From assembly GCF_000378625.1 (NCBI RefSeq), contig NZ_KB905162.1, positions 300,500 to 364,499 on the forward strand: a stretch of 64,000 nucleotides of DNA. The letters are read 5' to 3'. The position numbers and the translations under genes are program-made. Shown here in pieces: positions 7,483-16,107 of this stretch (position 1 is the first letter of the stretch; each line of letters opens with the position of its first letter). This DNA is from Colwellia piezophila ATCC BAA-637 (GTDB taxonomy: Bacteria > Pseudomonadota > Gammaproteobacteria > Enterobacterales > Alteromonadaceae). The notes below the pieces were generated by a model. The model saw nothing but the letters and a program-made list of their open reading frames with translations, was not told the DNA's origin and did not search any database.

Positions 7483-9720
7483 ATGCAACCAGTAAATGTA
7501 TTACCTAGCTTTTTGTCGCAAGAGGCTGATTTAAAGCCCAAAGAACCATCGTCACCAGCCGAGGCAAGAAATAAAGCTAATAATTTTTCTAGCTTAGTTG
7601 ACCAATACGCCAGTGATGAAGTTATAGCGACAACGGACAAAGAGTCCCAACAACAAGCTGCAGACACGGTAACAGAAAATACGGCAAGAAATAGTCATAC
7701 CATGACCAAAAACGAAAAGCATGACAATGCTGAAGTTAGTGGTAGCCAAAAAAGTGACTATCCGCTTCAAGAAAGTGGTGAGTTTTTATCTGCCGATAAC
7801 GACTTGATCAAAGCCAGTGACGCAAGTAAAGAAAATGCAAGTAATTCAAATAATTCAAATAATACCAAGGCATTAGATGAGTCTGAGCAGTTTATTGCTT
7901 TACTTTATAATAGTGATAAAACCTTAACCTTTTCCGAAGAAAAATCTAGCCTAACAGGGCAATCAACGCGGGCTGAGCAAGTGAATAACCAACAAATAAA
8001 GCCTGTTACCTATAACGAAGTCAAAAGTGACCTTTCACATCAAAAAGTGACAGCGGTTAATGAAAATAGCACCTCAAGTGAAGAAAACACTGAAGTACTC
8101 AAGGTTGAACCGCAGCTCAAAGACTTTTCAACAGGGACGTTACTCGCTAGGACAGAGTTAAAAGTGCCTGCCTTATCGCAACAGTTTAGCGAGCAAGTAC
8201 TAAAGGGGGACGAACAACCGTTGCAAGCAAAAAAAGAGGTAATTAAAAGCCAGAGTATCACCAGTGAGCCGTTATTGAATACTCAACTAGCAAATGAGCA
8301 GCTGAAAAACAATCAAATAACCGATTTGACTGCTAGCGTTGCGTTAGTTAATAAAAGCACGCTCAGTGAGCAAAAAGATTTGAGTATTTCTCAATTACCC
8401 GCTGAGTCGGTAGGGAAAAATAGACCGGTCATTGAAGATAAAACGCTATTAGCTAAGCAGCCACTTGATGAAGAATCTAAAGCAGTTAATGAAAATAACG
8501 TAAAGCAAGCAGTTAATGAAAATAACGTAAAGCAAGCAGTTAATGAAAATAATGTAAAGCAATCAGTTAATGAAAATAATGTAAAGCAATCAGTTCGGTC
8601 ATTGGCAACAGTCAAAGAGCAATTGGCCGTTGAGGTTAGTGAGCCAACTGAAAAGTTAACCGACACTCGCGCTAAAATAGCGATAGAGACACCAACGAGT
8701 AAAAATAATAACTCGAGTAGAAATGATCATACAACGGTATTGCCAGACAATAAGCTTGCTGCGCAGTTTGCTAACTTGAGCTCACAGAAGGCATACCTAG
8801 AAAATATCAATCTAGATAAGACCAACTTTGATCAGGTGAGCAAAGCTCAGCTAAACACCGAGCTAAGCCCTACCGTGACATCAATAAATGAAAATATCAT
8901 CAAAGAGCAAGCCACCGTTACTCAAATAAAGCCGTCAGGGAAAACCATAAGTGAATCGCAACTATTGCCACCAGCACTGGCCGCGCAAAATAGTCAATCA
9001 TCAAGTGGTGAAGTAGACGTTATGGTACCGAGTAGTGATGAGTACGTTGATGCAATGCTCTTAGCCGAGGGGAAATCATCAGATCAGAACATAAAAGCCA
9101 CCAGTAAGCTTAATGATAATGTTGCTGCGCGATCACTCTCTGAGTTACAGATACAAACCATGCAATCAACGCAAGTTAAACAAACTAATGATGCCTACAA
9201 TGAACATCAAGCTACTGAGGTGATCAATCATAGTGTTGCTAGCGATATGGCACAAATACAAAAAAATAATGTCCAGCTTCAGCAAGAAAGCATTGCCATC
9301 TATAGAAAAGACTTTGCCGATGCGGTTAAAGATAAAGTGATGATTAGCATCAATCAAAAGCTTCAACGCTTTGATATCACTTTAGACCCGCCTGAGTTTG
9401 GTAATATGCAGGTGCGCGTTAACTTACAAGGCGATCAAGCGACTGTTAGTTTTGTTGTCCAAAATCAACAAGCCAAAGAAGTATTAGAGCAAAATATGCA
9501 TAAATTAAGAGATATGCTTGCGGAACAAGGCGTAGATGTTGGCGGGGCGAGTGTTGAGCAGCAAAACCAACAACAAAAACATGATGAAAGTGAACTAAAA
9601 CAAGGCGCTAACAGCAGCGCATTAGTAACGAGTCAAGGTAAAGATGAGCAGAGTGGGGAGCAAGTCTTCTCGGCTACCGTGTTCGACTCTTCTGCCACAG
9701 GCGTAGATTATTATGCTTAA
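7483..9720 (+). CDS. fliK: Flagellar hook-length control protein FliK
   Basis: This is a secreted molecular ruler, 745 residues from the ATG at 7483. That start is chosen because GGGA lies 5 bases upstream; the in-frame ATG at 7468 has no ribosome site. The first ~600 residues are low-complexity, rich in Ser, Asn, Glu, Lys and Gln, as expected of the ruler part. The last ~140 hold the hook-polymerisation domain that switches FlhB specificity (KLQRFDITLDPPEFGNMQVR, then VNLQGDQATVSFVVQNQQAKE). Residues ~334-369 contain four exact nine-residue repeats (AVNENNVKQ). The protein is long compared with ~400 residues in enterics. Confidence 0.93.
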   Translation: MQPVNVLPSFLSQEADLKPKEPSSPAEARNKANNFSSLVDQYASDEVIATTDKESQQQAADTVTENTARNSHTMTKNEKHDNAEVSGSQKSDYPLQESGEFLSADNDLIKASDASKENASNSNNSNNTKALDESEQFIALLYNSDKTLTFSEEKSSLTGQSTRAEQVNNQQIKPVTYNEVKSDLSHQKVTAVNENSTSSEENTEVLKVEPQLKDFSTGTLLARTELKVPALSQQFSEQVLKGDEQPLQAKKEVIKSQSITSEPLLNTQLANEQLKNNQITDLTASVALVNKSTLSEQKDLSISQLPAESVGKNRPVIEDKTLLAKQPLDEESKAVNENNVKQAVNENNVKQAVNENNVKQSVNENNVKQSVRSLATVKEQLAVEVSEPTEKLTDTRAKIAIETPTSKNNNSSRNDHTTVLPDNKLAAQFANLSSQKAYLENINLDKTNFDQVSKAQLNTELSPTVTSINENIIKEQATVTQIKPSGKTISESQLLPPALAAQNSQSSSGEVDVMVPSSDEYVDAMLLAEGKSSDQNIKATSKLNDNVAARSLSELQIQTMQSTQVKQTNDAYNEHQATEVINHSVASDMAQIQKNNVQLQQESIAIYRKDFADAVKDKVMISINQKLQRFDITLDPPEFGNMQVRVNLQGDQATVSFVVQNQQAKEVLEQNMHKLRDMLAEQGVDVGGASVEQQNQQQKHDESELKQGANSSALVTSQGKDEQSGEQVFSATVFDSSATGVDYYA
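8482..8589 (+). repeat. Four tandem 27-bp repeats within fliK
   Basis: A 27-bp unit starting GCAGTTAATGAAAATAA is repeated at 8482, 8509, 8536 and 8563, encoding AVNENNVKQ or SVNENNVKQ four times in frame. Units differ by one or two bases only (AACGTA or AATGTA; a leading G or T), which indicates recent duplication. The unit length is a multiple of three, so copy-number change would lengthen or shorten the ruler without breaking the gene. Confidence 0.95.
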
Positions 9721-9859
9721 TTAGCTAAAATGACGTTAAGTTAATGAAAACATATTGGCTCAAAGACTTTTCAAGGATATTATATTACCAATAAAGACTA
9801 TGTCATTCATTAGTCACCATTATTTTGATTATTATTTGTGTTAAATTTAAAGGATTCCC

Positions 9860-10414
9860 ATGGCAGACGAAAAAGAAAATGGTAAGGAAGATGAGTTAGA
9901 GCTAGATAACTCAGGTAAAAAGAAAAAAATTATAATTATTATCATTGCCGTGGTCGTATTACTCGGCGGTGGCGTTGGAGCATATTTATTCTTTATGGGT
10001 GGCAGTGGTGCTAGTCAAGCGGAACTTGATGCCGCCTTAGATAGTGGCTCAGGTGAAGCACACGTGGTAGAAGCTGACTCAGGCGCTCAAGTCGGAAGTG
10101 CTTTATATGTGCCAATGCCTAGACCCTTTCGTTTCAATGTACCTGGTGCTGCTCGTGATCGTTTTGTTGAAATACGTGTGCAATTACTGGTTCGTGGTAG
10201 CGATAATGAAGAAAATGCCAAAATGCATATACCTTTAATAGAAAGTACTTTATTAGGGGTATTCTCACGAGCTAATGCTGACGATTTGGCCACCAGTGCC
10301 GGAAAAACCTCTTTGAAACAGAAATCACTAGCGGCGGTACAAAAAATCATGACAGAAGTAGAAGGTAATAAAACCGTTGAGAAAGTACTTTTCACTGGTT
10401 TTGTTATGCAATAG
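9860..10414 (+). CDS. fliL: Flagellar basal body-associated protein FliL
   Basis: This 184-residue single-pass inner-membrane protein forms a ring around the stator and supports torque under load. A Lys-rich cytoplasmic N-terminus (SGKKKKIIIIIIAVVVLLGGG) leads into one membrane segment at about residues 25-46, followed by a periplasmic stomatin-like domain (RPFRFNVPGAARDRFVEIRVQLLVRGSD). It ends in the usual FTGFVMQ-type strand. AAAGGA precedes the ATG. It is followed by fliM after a 145-bp gap containing a tandem repeat. Confidence 0.95.
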   Translation: MADEKENGKEDELELDNSGKKKKIIIIIIAVVVLLGGGVGAYLFFMGGSGASQAELDAALDSGSGEAHVVEADSGAQVGSALYVPMPRPFRFNVPGAARDRFVEIRVQLLVRGSDNEENAKMHIPLIESTLLGVFSRANADDLATSAGKTSLKQKSLAAVQKIMTEVEGNKTVEKVLFTGFVMQ

Positions 10415-10483
10415 CGAGTTGGGTTTTTTGGTCATAAGAGAAGATTTACTGTAACGGTTAATTAGAGATTTAAATATCTCACT

Positions 10484-10529
10484 AAAGTTCTAACAAAAGT
10501 TCTAACAAAAGTTCTAACAAAAGTTCTAA
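10484..10529 (+). repeat. Four tandem 12-bp repeats directly upstream of fliM
   Basis: AAAAGTTCTAAC is repeated four times with almost no divergence, ending 30 bp before the fliM GTG. It sits in what would be the intercistronic leader of fliM. No promoter consensus is evident in it. The regularity suggests a copy-number-variable tract. Confidence 0.9.
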
Positions 10530-10559
10530 TTAAATAGATAAAAAAGAAGAGACTATCGA

Positions 10560-11624
10560 GTGAGTGATTTATTATCCCAAGACGAGATTGATGCGCTTTT
10601 ACATGGTGTTGATGATGTTGAAGACGAAGACGAAGTTGAGGATGTCGTTCAATCCCGAGACGGCACCTCTGAATATGACTTCTCTTCGCAAGATCGTATT
10701 GTCCGTGGCCGTATGCCAACGTTGGAAATGGTCAACGAACGTTTTGCTCGTCATATGCGTATCAGCCTATTTAATATGATGCGCCGTACTGCTGAAGTGT
10801 CTATTAATGGCATTCAGATGATTAAGTTCGGTGAGTACATACATACTCTATTTGTACCTACCAGCTTGAATATGGTGCGTTTTCGCCCGTTAAAAGGCAC
10901 CGCATTAATCACTATGGAAGCTCGCCTAGTTTTTATCCTAGTTGATAATTTTTTTGGCGGCGATGGTCGATATCATGCAAAAATTGAAGGTCGTGAATTC
11001 ACCCCGACTGAGCGCCGCATCATTCAAATGTTGTTAAAGCTGATTTTTGAGGATTATAAAGAAGCATGGTCACCGGTGATGGATGTTTCTTTTGAATATT
11101 TGGACTCTGAAGTTAATCCTTCAATGGCTAATATTGTTAGCCCCACCGAAGTAGTGGTTATCAGCTCTTTCCATATAGAATTAGATGGTGGCGGTGGCGA
11201 CTTCCATATTGCTTTGCCTTACTCCATGCTTGAGCCTATTCGTGAGCTGTTGGACGCCGGTGTACAAAGTGATAAAGAAGACACGGATATGCGTTGGTCA
11301 AAAGCGTTACGTGATGAAATTATGGACGTTCCCGTAACCATTAACACTAAGTTTATTGAGGTTGTTATCCCTTTAAGTCAAGTGATGGAGTTACAGGCCG
11401 GTGATATTATTCCCATTGAAATGCCTGAGCACGTTACCGTGCTCATTGAAGATTTACCAACATTTAGAGCTAAGTTAGGGCGCAGTCGCGATAATATAGC
11501 TTTGAAAATAGAATCGAAAATTAAACGACCAGAATCAGTTAAGTCAGAGTTAACTATTTTAACTAAAGGTGGCAAACGCTTAGATAATGATGCTGATCTT
11601 CACCTGCTAGAAGATGACTTATAA
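10560..11624 (+). CDS. fliM: Flagellar motor switch protein FliM
   Basis: This 354-residue protein is the central wall of the C-ring and receives the phospho-CheY signal. The N-terminal CheY-binding peptide is present (LSQDEIDALLHG, residues 5-16). The middle CheC-like domain includes NMMRRTAEVSINGIQMIKFGEY, and a SpoA-type C-terminal domain (~260-330) pairs with FliN. The start is GTG at 10560, with AAGAAGAG about 10 bases upstream. Its N-terminal peptide closely resembles three repeats in CheA of this window. Confidence 0.97.
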   Translation: MSDLLSQDEIDALLHGVDDVEDEDEVEDVVQSRDGTSEYDFSSQDRIVRGRMPTLEMVNERFARHMRISLFNMMRRTAEVSINGIQMIKFGEYIHTLFVPTSLNMVRFRPLKGTALITMEARLVFILVDNFFGGDGRYHAKIEGREFTPTERRIIQMLLKLIFEDYKEAWSPVMDVSFEYLDSEVNPSMANIVSPTEVVVISSFHIELDGGGGDFHIALPYSMLEPIRELLDAGVQSDKEDTDMRWSKALRDEIMDVPVTINTKFIEVVIPLSQVMELQAGDIIPIEMPEHVTVLIEDLPTFRAKLGRSRDNIALKIESKIKRPESVKSELTILTKGGKRLDNDADLHLLEDDL

Positions 11625-11674
11625 AGCATATTAGTTTACCTATTTGAACAAAATTATAAATTGAGGCCAGTGGT

Positions 11675-12076
11675 ATGAGTAAAGATAAAGATGAAGATTT
11701 AAGTATGTGGGATGAGGCGCTAGACGAGCAAGCAGAAGCCAAGTCTGCCGGCAGTGCTGAAACTGTTGAACTTGAAGAGTTAACTGCAGATGAAAGCCCC
11801 ATTACCGGGGATGAAAAACGCAAACTGGATGCTATATTAGATATTCCCGTCACTATTTCGATGGAAGTCGGCCGTAGTAATATTAGTATTCGAAATTTAC
11901 TGCAGTTAAACCAAGGTTCAGTGGTTGAGTTAGACCGAGTCGCCGGTGAGTCTCTTGATGTTTTAGTTAATGGTACCTTAATTGCCCATGGAGAAGTTGT
12001 GGTAGTTAATGACAAATTCGGCATTCGTTTAACTGATGTAGTCAGCCAAGTTGAACGTATTAAAAAATTAAAGTAG
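11675..12076 (+). CDS. fliN: Flagellar motor switch protein FliN
   Basis: This 133-residue C-ring base protein anchors FliH-FliI and forms rings with FliM. The acidic, variable N-terminal ~50 residues precede a SpoA domain (DIPVTISMEVGRSNISIRNL, then LLQLNQGSVVELDRVAGE and HGEVVVVNDKFGIRLTDVV). It lies 50 bp after fliM, and GAGG lies before the ATG. Confidence 0.97.
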   Translation: MSKDKDEDLSMWDEALDEQAEAKSAGSAETVELEELTADESPITGDEKRKLDAILDIPVTISMEVGRSNISIRNLLQLNQGSVVELDRVAGESLDVLVNGTLIAHGEVVVVNDKFGIRLTDVVSQVERIKKLK

Positions 12077-12122
12077 CTTAGCTATTCAATATCCCTTGAG
12101 CACAAGCGAAAAAACCTAAGTT

Positions 12123-12677
12123 ATGATAATAAAAATTATACCCATCTTTCTAGCCATGAGTTGTTTTTTTCTGTCTTCAATGGCGCTAGCGCAAGAGGGA
12201 GCATCTGTCAGTCTTGCCACGGACGCTATACAAGAAAGCGTCATCGTGATTGAGGAAACGGTCAGCAAAAATAACGCTATCAAGGACGATTTAAACCCTC
12301 AAACCATAACCGGTGAGAGTAGCTCGACTAATACGCCAGAGGTGGGTAAACATGTGATGGCTAACATGAATGCAGGCAGTATGCTGCTTTCTTTATTAAT
12401 GGTTTTAGCCCTAATCATCATCTGTGCCTTGCTACTCAAACGGTTTAATTTTGCCCAGAAAAGTATTAGTCAACTTAAAGTGGTGACTAGTTTATCATTA
12501 GGTGCTAAAGAGCGGATAATGGTGGTACAAGTGGGTGAACAGCAATTATTACTAGGCGTAACGACACAGAAAATCACCTTATTGGAAAAACTATCAGAGC
12601 CATTAAGTAGTCAAAGTATGAATACGTCAGAGTTACCAAAAAACATATTATCTTTTCTGTCGGCAAAAAAATCGTAG
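12123..12677 (+). CDS. fliO: Flagellar biosynthesis protein FliO
   Basis: This 184-residue membrane protein acts as a scaffold for assembly of the FliP export-gate ring. An N-terminal signal-like segment (residues 1-23, ending ALA-Q) is followed by a low-complexity linker, one membrane helix at about 87-105 (MLLSLLMVLALIIICALLL) and a cytoplasmic FliO domain (SLGAKERIMVVQVGEQQLLLG). Family conservation is weak; the position directly before fliP settles the call. Confidence 0.9.
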   Translation: MIIKIIPIFLAMSCFFLSSMALAQEGASVSLATDAIQESVIVIEETVSKNNAIKDDLNPQTITGESSSTNTPEVGKHVMANMNAGSMLLSLLMVLALIIICALLLKRFNFAQKSISQLKVVTSLSLGAKERIMVVQVGEQQLLLGVTTQKITLLEKLSEPLSSQSMNTSELPKNILSFLSAKKS

Positions 12678-12773
12678 TGGTTTTTATTTTAAATCACTTG
12701 AGTTAACTGTCAGCATAATTATTTACATAAGGCTTATAAAAATGGCCTATACACATGGGAAGTTCAGGGGATC

Positions 12774-13532
12774 ATGAAAAGAATTTCGTTATTCATCTTA
12801 TTAGCGTTAATTTTACTCGGTGCGAGTTTTGGCGCCTGTGCCAAAGATTTATCATTAACAGCATTAACCCTGACTACTAACCCTGATGGCTCGCAGGAAT
12901 ACTCAGTAAATTTACAAATATTAATTTTTATGACCGCACTAAGTTTTATTCCTGCCGCTGTCATAATGATGACCTCATTTACCCGTATTGTTGTGGTATT
13001 GGCTATTTTACGACAAGCCTTTGGTCTACAACAAACCCCGTCTAACCAAGTTATTATCGGCCTGACACTCTTTATGACCTTGTTTATTATGACGCCAGTC
13101 TATAATCAAATCGATAAGAGCGCTATTCAGCCCTATATTTCAGAGCAGTTAACCTCGAGTGAGGCCATTGAAATTGGCATAGTACCATTGCGCGCATTTA
13201 TGTTAGAGCAAACTCGTATTAAAGACCTCGATACTTTAGCGGGTATGGCTGGTATTGAAGCGGTAGATAAGCCGACAGATTTACCGATGACGGTCATTAT
13301 TCCTGCTTTTATCATCAGCGAACTAAAAACGGCTTTTCAAATTGGATTTATATTATTTATTCCTTTTTTAATTATTGATTTAGTTGTTGCTAGTATTTTG
13401 ATGGCCATGGGCATGATGATGCTATCGCCGATGATTGTTTCGCTACCTTTTAAGTTGATGTTGTTTGTGTTGGTCGATGGCTGGAATTTAGTGATTGGTA
13501 CAATTGCTACCAGTTATGGTATGGGCAGTTAA
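12774..13532 (+). CDS. fliP: Flagellar export gate protein FliP
   Basis: This 252-residue core subunit of the export channel forms a pentamer with FliQ and FliR. The N-terminus is a cleavable signal peptide ([18 protein letters not shown]). Family motifs include [20 protein letters not shown] and the C-terminal [17 protein letters not shown]. About four membrane segments are visible. The length matches the family. Confidence 0.97.
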   Translation: MKRISLFILLALILLGASFGACAKDLSLTALTLTTNPDGSQEYSVNLQILIFMTALSFIPAAVIMMTSFTRIVVVLAILRQAFGLQQTPSNQVIIGLTLFMTLFIMTPVYNQIDKSAIQPYISEQLTSSEAIEIGIVPLRAFMLEQTRIKDLDTLAGMAGIEAVDKPTDLPMTVIIPAFIISELKTAFQIGFILFIPFLIIDLVVASILMAMGMMMLSPMIVSLPFKLMLFVLVDGWNLVIGTIATSYGMGS

Positions 13533-13624
13533 TAAAAGTGCTAATTTGTTCCGCAACCCATGTTTTTTTTATTTTCTGTTTGAAAATAAAGTATTTAAAT
13601 AAATAGGGCAAAAGAGAGTGTTTT

Positions 13625-13894
13625 ATGGGACCTGAAATCTATATAGATATGCTAGGTGATGCTTTATTACTCGTTATCATATTAGTCTGCGCTATTATTT
13701 TGCCGAGCCTTGCTGTGGGCTTAATGGTTGCTGTTTTTCAAGCGGCTACCTCCATAAATGAGCAAACCTTAAGTTTTTTACCCCGGTTAATCGTCACTTT
13801 ACTCGCGCTTATTTTAGGTGGCCATTGGTTAGTTCAAAAATTGATGGACTATACTATCCGGCTCATTAGTAGCATCCCTAGTGTTATTATCTAA
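13625..13894 (+). CDS. fliQ: Flagellar export gate protein FliQ
   Basis: This 89-residue protein has two membrane helices (about residues 15-40 and 53-75) separated by the conserved FQAATSINEQTLSFLPRL loop. It packs around the FliP5-FliR1 core to form the export gate. It sits between fliP and fliR. AAGAGAG precedes the ATG. Confidence 0.97.
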   Translation: MGPEIYIDMLGDALLLVIILVCAIILPSLAVGLMVAVFQAATSINEQTLSFLPRLIVTLLALILGGHWLVQKLMDYTIRLISSIPSVII

Positions 13895-13966
13895 TGGTTA
13901 GTTTTAAATGACTTTTGGTCTCTATTTAGTCATGGCGGTTAATATACTCGCTATCGGTATAAGGTA

Positions 13967-14749
13967 ATGGAATTTACCGAGACCGTTATTAATCAATTTA
14001 TAGCGGATTTTATGTTGCCATTTAGTCGAGTATCGGCTTTGGTGATGACCATGATAGGCTTTAGTGCTAGAACTATTCCAGGGCGAGTGAAGCTGTTTTT
14101 ATCCATCACCATTACCTTTGCTATTATGCCTGCGATCCCGCCTGTTACCGTGATTGATTTAATGTCTCTTAATACCGCGATATTGTTAGGGCAGCAGATG
14201 ATTATCGGGGTCATGCTTGGTTTTGTTACCATTATGGTCGTTAATACGTTTACCTTGGCCGGACAAATTATTGCTATGCAATCAGGTCTGGGGTTCGCTT
14301 CGTTAGTTGATCCCGCCAGTGGTATGAATGTACCCGCTGTTGGACAATTCTTTCTGATTTTATCATCACTACTATTTTGGGTGATGGATGGACATTTAGC
14401 TTATTTGCAGTTTGTCGTCGCCAGTTTTGAAACGCTGCCTATTCCCACCGAACACTTATCGAGTATTAAATACCGAGAAATTGCTGAATGGGGTAGCTGG
14501 ATGTTTACCACCGCGTTATCTCTTGCATTAGCTCCGGTAACTGCGATGTTATTGATAAATTTTTCTTTTGGTATTATGACAAGGGCTGCGCCTCAGCTAA
14601 ATATTTTTGCCATTGGTTTTCCTATCACCATGATGGCCGGTTTAATTATTATGTGGTTAACCTTTGGTAATTTCTTTACCCATTTTGAGCTGCAGTGGCA
14701 ACGCGCACTCGATTTCAGCTGCTACCTTATTGATTGTAAGGTGGCCTAA
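13967..14749 (+). CDS. fliR: Flagellar export gate protein FliR
   Basis: This 260-residue protein with about six membrane segments is the single-copy closing subunit of the export gate helix. Family stretches include PFSRVSALVMTMIGFSARTIPG and AGQIIAMQSGLGFASLVDPASG. The stop is followed directly by the flhB ATG (14750) with no gap, so translation of the two is probably coupled. An ATAAGGT ribosome site lies upstream. Confidence 0.96.
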   Translation: MEFTETVINQFIADFMLPFSRVSALVMTMIGFSARTIPGRVKLFLSITITFAIMPAIPPVTVIDLMSLNTAILLGQQMIIGVMLGFVTIMVVNTFTLAGQIIAMQSGLGFASLVDPASGMNVPAVGQFFLILSSLLFWVMDGHLAYLQFVVASFETLPIPTEHLSSIKYREIAEWGSWMFTTALSLALAPVTAMLLINFSFGIMTRAAPQLNIFAIGFPITMMAGLIIMWLTFGNFFTHFELQWQRALDFSCYLIDCKVA

Positions 14750-15880
14750 ATGGCTGATTCTGATAGCGGTGAAAAAACTGAAGAGCCGACGGCGAAAAAG
14801 CTTACTGATGCCCGTAAAAAAGGTCAAATCGCACGTTCGAAAGATTTAGGCACCTTCTTTGTCTTAGTCGGCAGCGCTTGTGCGATGTTATTAATGGGCA
14901 AGTCGTTAGCGACATCAATGGCAGCCATGATGAGCCAGCTATTTTCTTTAAGCCGCGCAGAAGCGATGGATATCAATGCCCTTTTCAAAGTGATAAATGA
15001 TGGTGTTTCTCAAGTTGTAGCACCACTTTTATGGATATTTTTCATTATAATGTTGGCGGCTTTTGTTGGCAATACTTTACTGGGGGGCATGAGTTTTTCA
15101 TGGGAAGCGACGATGCCAAAAGCAAGTAAACTATCCCCCGCAGCAGGTTTTAAACGGATGTTCGGCGTACAAGCCGCGGTTGAGTTGGTCAAGTCTATAT
15201 TGAAGTTTTTCGTGGTTTTTATTGTGGCTTTTTTATTGTTAACCGGCTTGTTTGAGGAAATTTTAGGATTAAGCCGAGAAACAGTACCTGCTAATTTTGA
15301 GCATGCTACCACAATGCTCTTGTGGATGTTTTTGGTGCTAGCCTTATCTATAGGGCTTATTGTCATTATTGATGCGCCGTATCAAGTTTGGAATCATAAC
15401 CGACAGTTAAAAATGACTAAGCAAGAAATTAAAGATGAGCATAAAAGTACTGAGGGTAGCCCCGAGATAAAGGGGCGTATCAGACGCACACAATATGAAA
15501 TGTCGCAGCGGCGTATGATGGCGGATGTTCCAAACTCTGATGTGGTGATAACTAACCCCAGCCACTTTTCTATCGCCTTAAAATATGATTCCGTGTTGGG
15601 TGGTGCTCCGGTTTTATCTGCGAAAGGGGTGGATGAAATGGCACTGCACATCCGTACTATCGCTAAAGAACATCACATAGAAATAATTCAGTCACCGGCT
15701 TTAGCGCGTTCACTTTATTATACCGCTGAAGTCGGAGACGATATACCTGAAGAATTATTTGCTGCTGTCGCGCAAGTGTTAGCCTTTATTTTTCAGCTTA
15801 ATGAACATAAAAAAGGTAACGCTAAAAAACCCATCCCTGTTGCCAAAGAGTTACCTATTCCAGATGAGTTTAGATATTAG
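14750..15880 (+). CDS. flhB: Flagellar export switch protein FlhB, with NPSH autocleavage motif
   Basis: This 376-residue inner-membrane protein has four membrane helices and a cytoplasmic C-terminal domain that switches export from rod/hook to filament substrates. The N-terminal signature GEKTEEPTAKKLTDARKKGQ is present. The autocleavage motif reads N269-P270-S271-H272 (TNPSHFSIALKYD) instead of the usual NPTH. The catalytic Asn and the Pro are intact, so cleavage is still expected. It abuts fliR. A 227-bp gap then leads to flhA. Confidence 0.97.
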   Translation: MADSDSGEKTEEPTAKKLTDARKKGQIARSKDLGTFFVLVGSACAMLLMGKSLATSMAAMMSQLFSLSRAEAMDINALFKVINDGVSQVVAPLLWIFFIIMLAAFVGNTLLGGMSFSWEATMPKASKLSPAAGFKRMFGVQAAVELVKSILKFFVVFIVAFLLLTGLFEEILGLSRETVPANFEHATTMLLWMFLVLALSIGLIVIIDAPYQVWNHNRQLKMTKQEIKDEHKSTEGSPEIKGRIRRTQYEMSQRRMMADVPNSDVVITNPSHFSIALKYDSVLGGAPVLSAKGVDEMALHIRTIAKEHHIEIIQSPALARSLYYTAEVGDDIPEELFAAVAQVLAFIFQLNEHKKGNAKKPIPVAKELPIPDEFRY

Positions 15881-16052
15881 TACCGTCTTGTTTGAAGGGG
15901 ATTTCGTAGGTAATAACATCAATCACTCGCTCGTATGTCTGAAATAAACCACTTAAGCGTTTGATCTAAATAACCAAATACTCAGCACTAAAAATCCCAA
16001 TTGATAGTCAGAGTACTCTACAGCGCTTTTTAAATAGGGTAAGTGCTTATAT

Positions 16053-16068
16053 TGGTATAAGAATTGCT
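16053..16068 (+). promoter_or_regulatory. Sigma-54 promoter of the flhA-flhF-flhG-fliA-che operon
   Basis: TGGTATAAGAATTGCT has GG (16054-16055)-N10-GC (16066-16067) geometry and a consensus TTGCT -12 box. The expected start is ~29 bases before the flhA ATG. In Vibrio the flhA operon is a known FlrC and sigma-54 target, which supports the call; the -24 box is imperfect. Confidence 0.65.
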
Positions 16069-16107
16069 AATTCATAGTTACTGTCAAAAAAACATCATGA
16101 AGTAGTA

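Noticed and set aside
8391..8666. Minus-strand ORF with repeated CFTLFSLTA motif
   Set aside because: It is the shadow of the 27-bp repeats in fliK on the opposite strand.
9754..9769. Sigma-54-like TGGCTC before fliL
   Set aside because: The position where the -12 GC should lie reads TT, so the spacing rule fails.
10484..10529. Possible CRISPR-like repeat upstream of fliM
   Set aside because: Units are 12 bp and directly adjacent without spacers, so this is a simple tandem repeat.
10462..10719. Minus-strand ORF with repeated RTFV motif
   Set aside because: It is created by the 12-bp tandem repeat and the antisense of the fliM start; no independent support.
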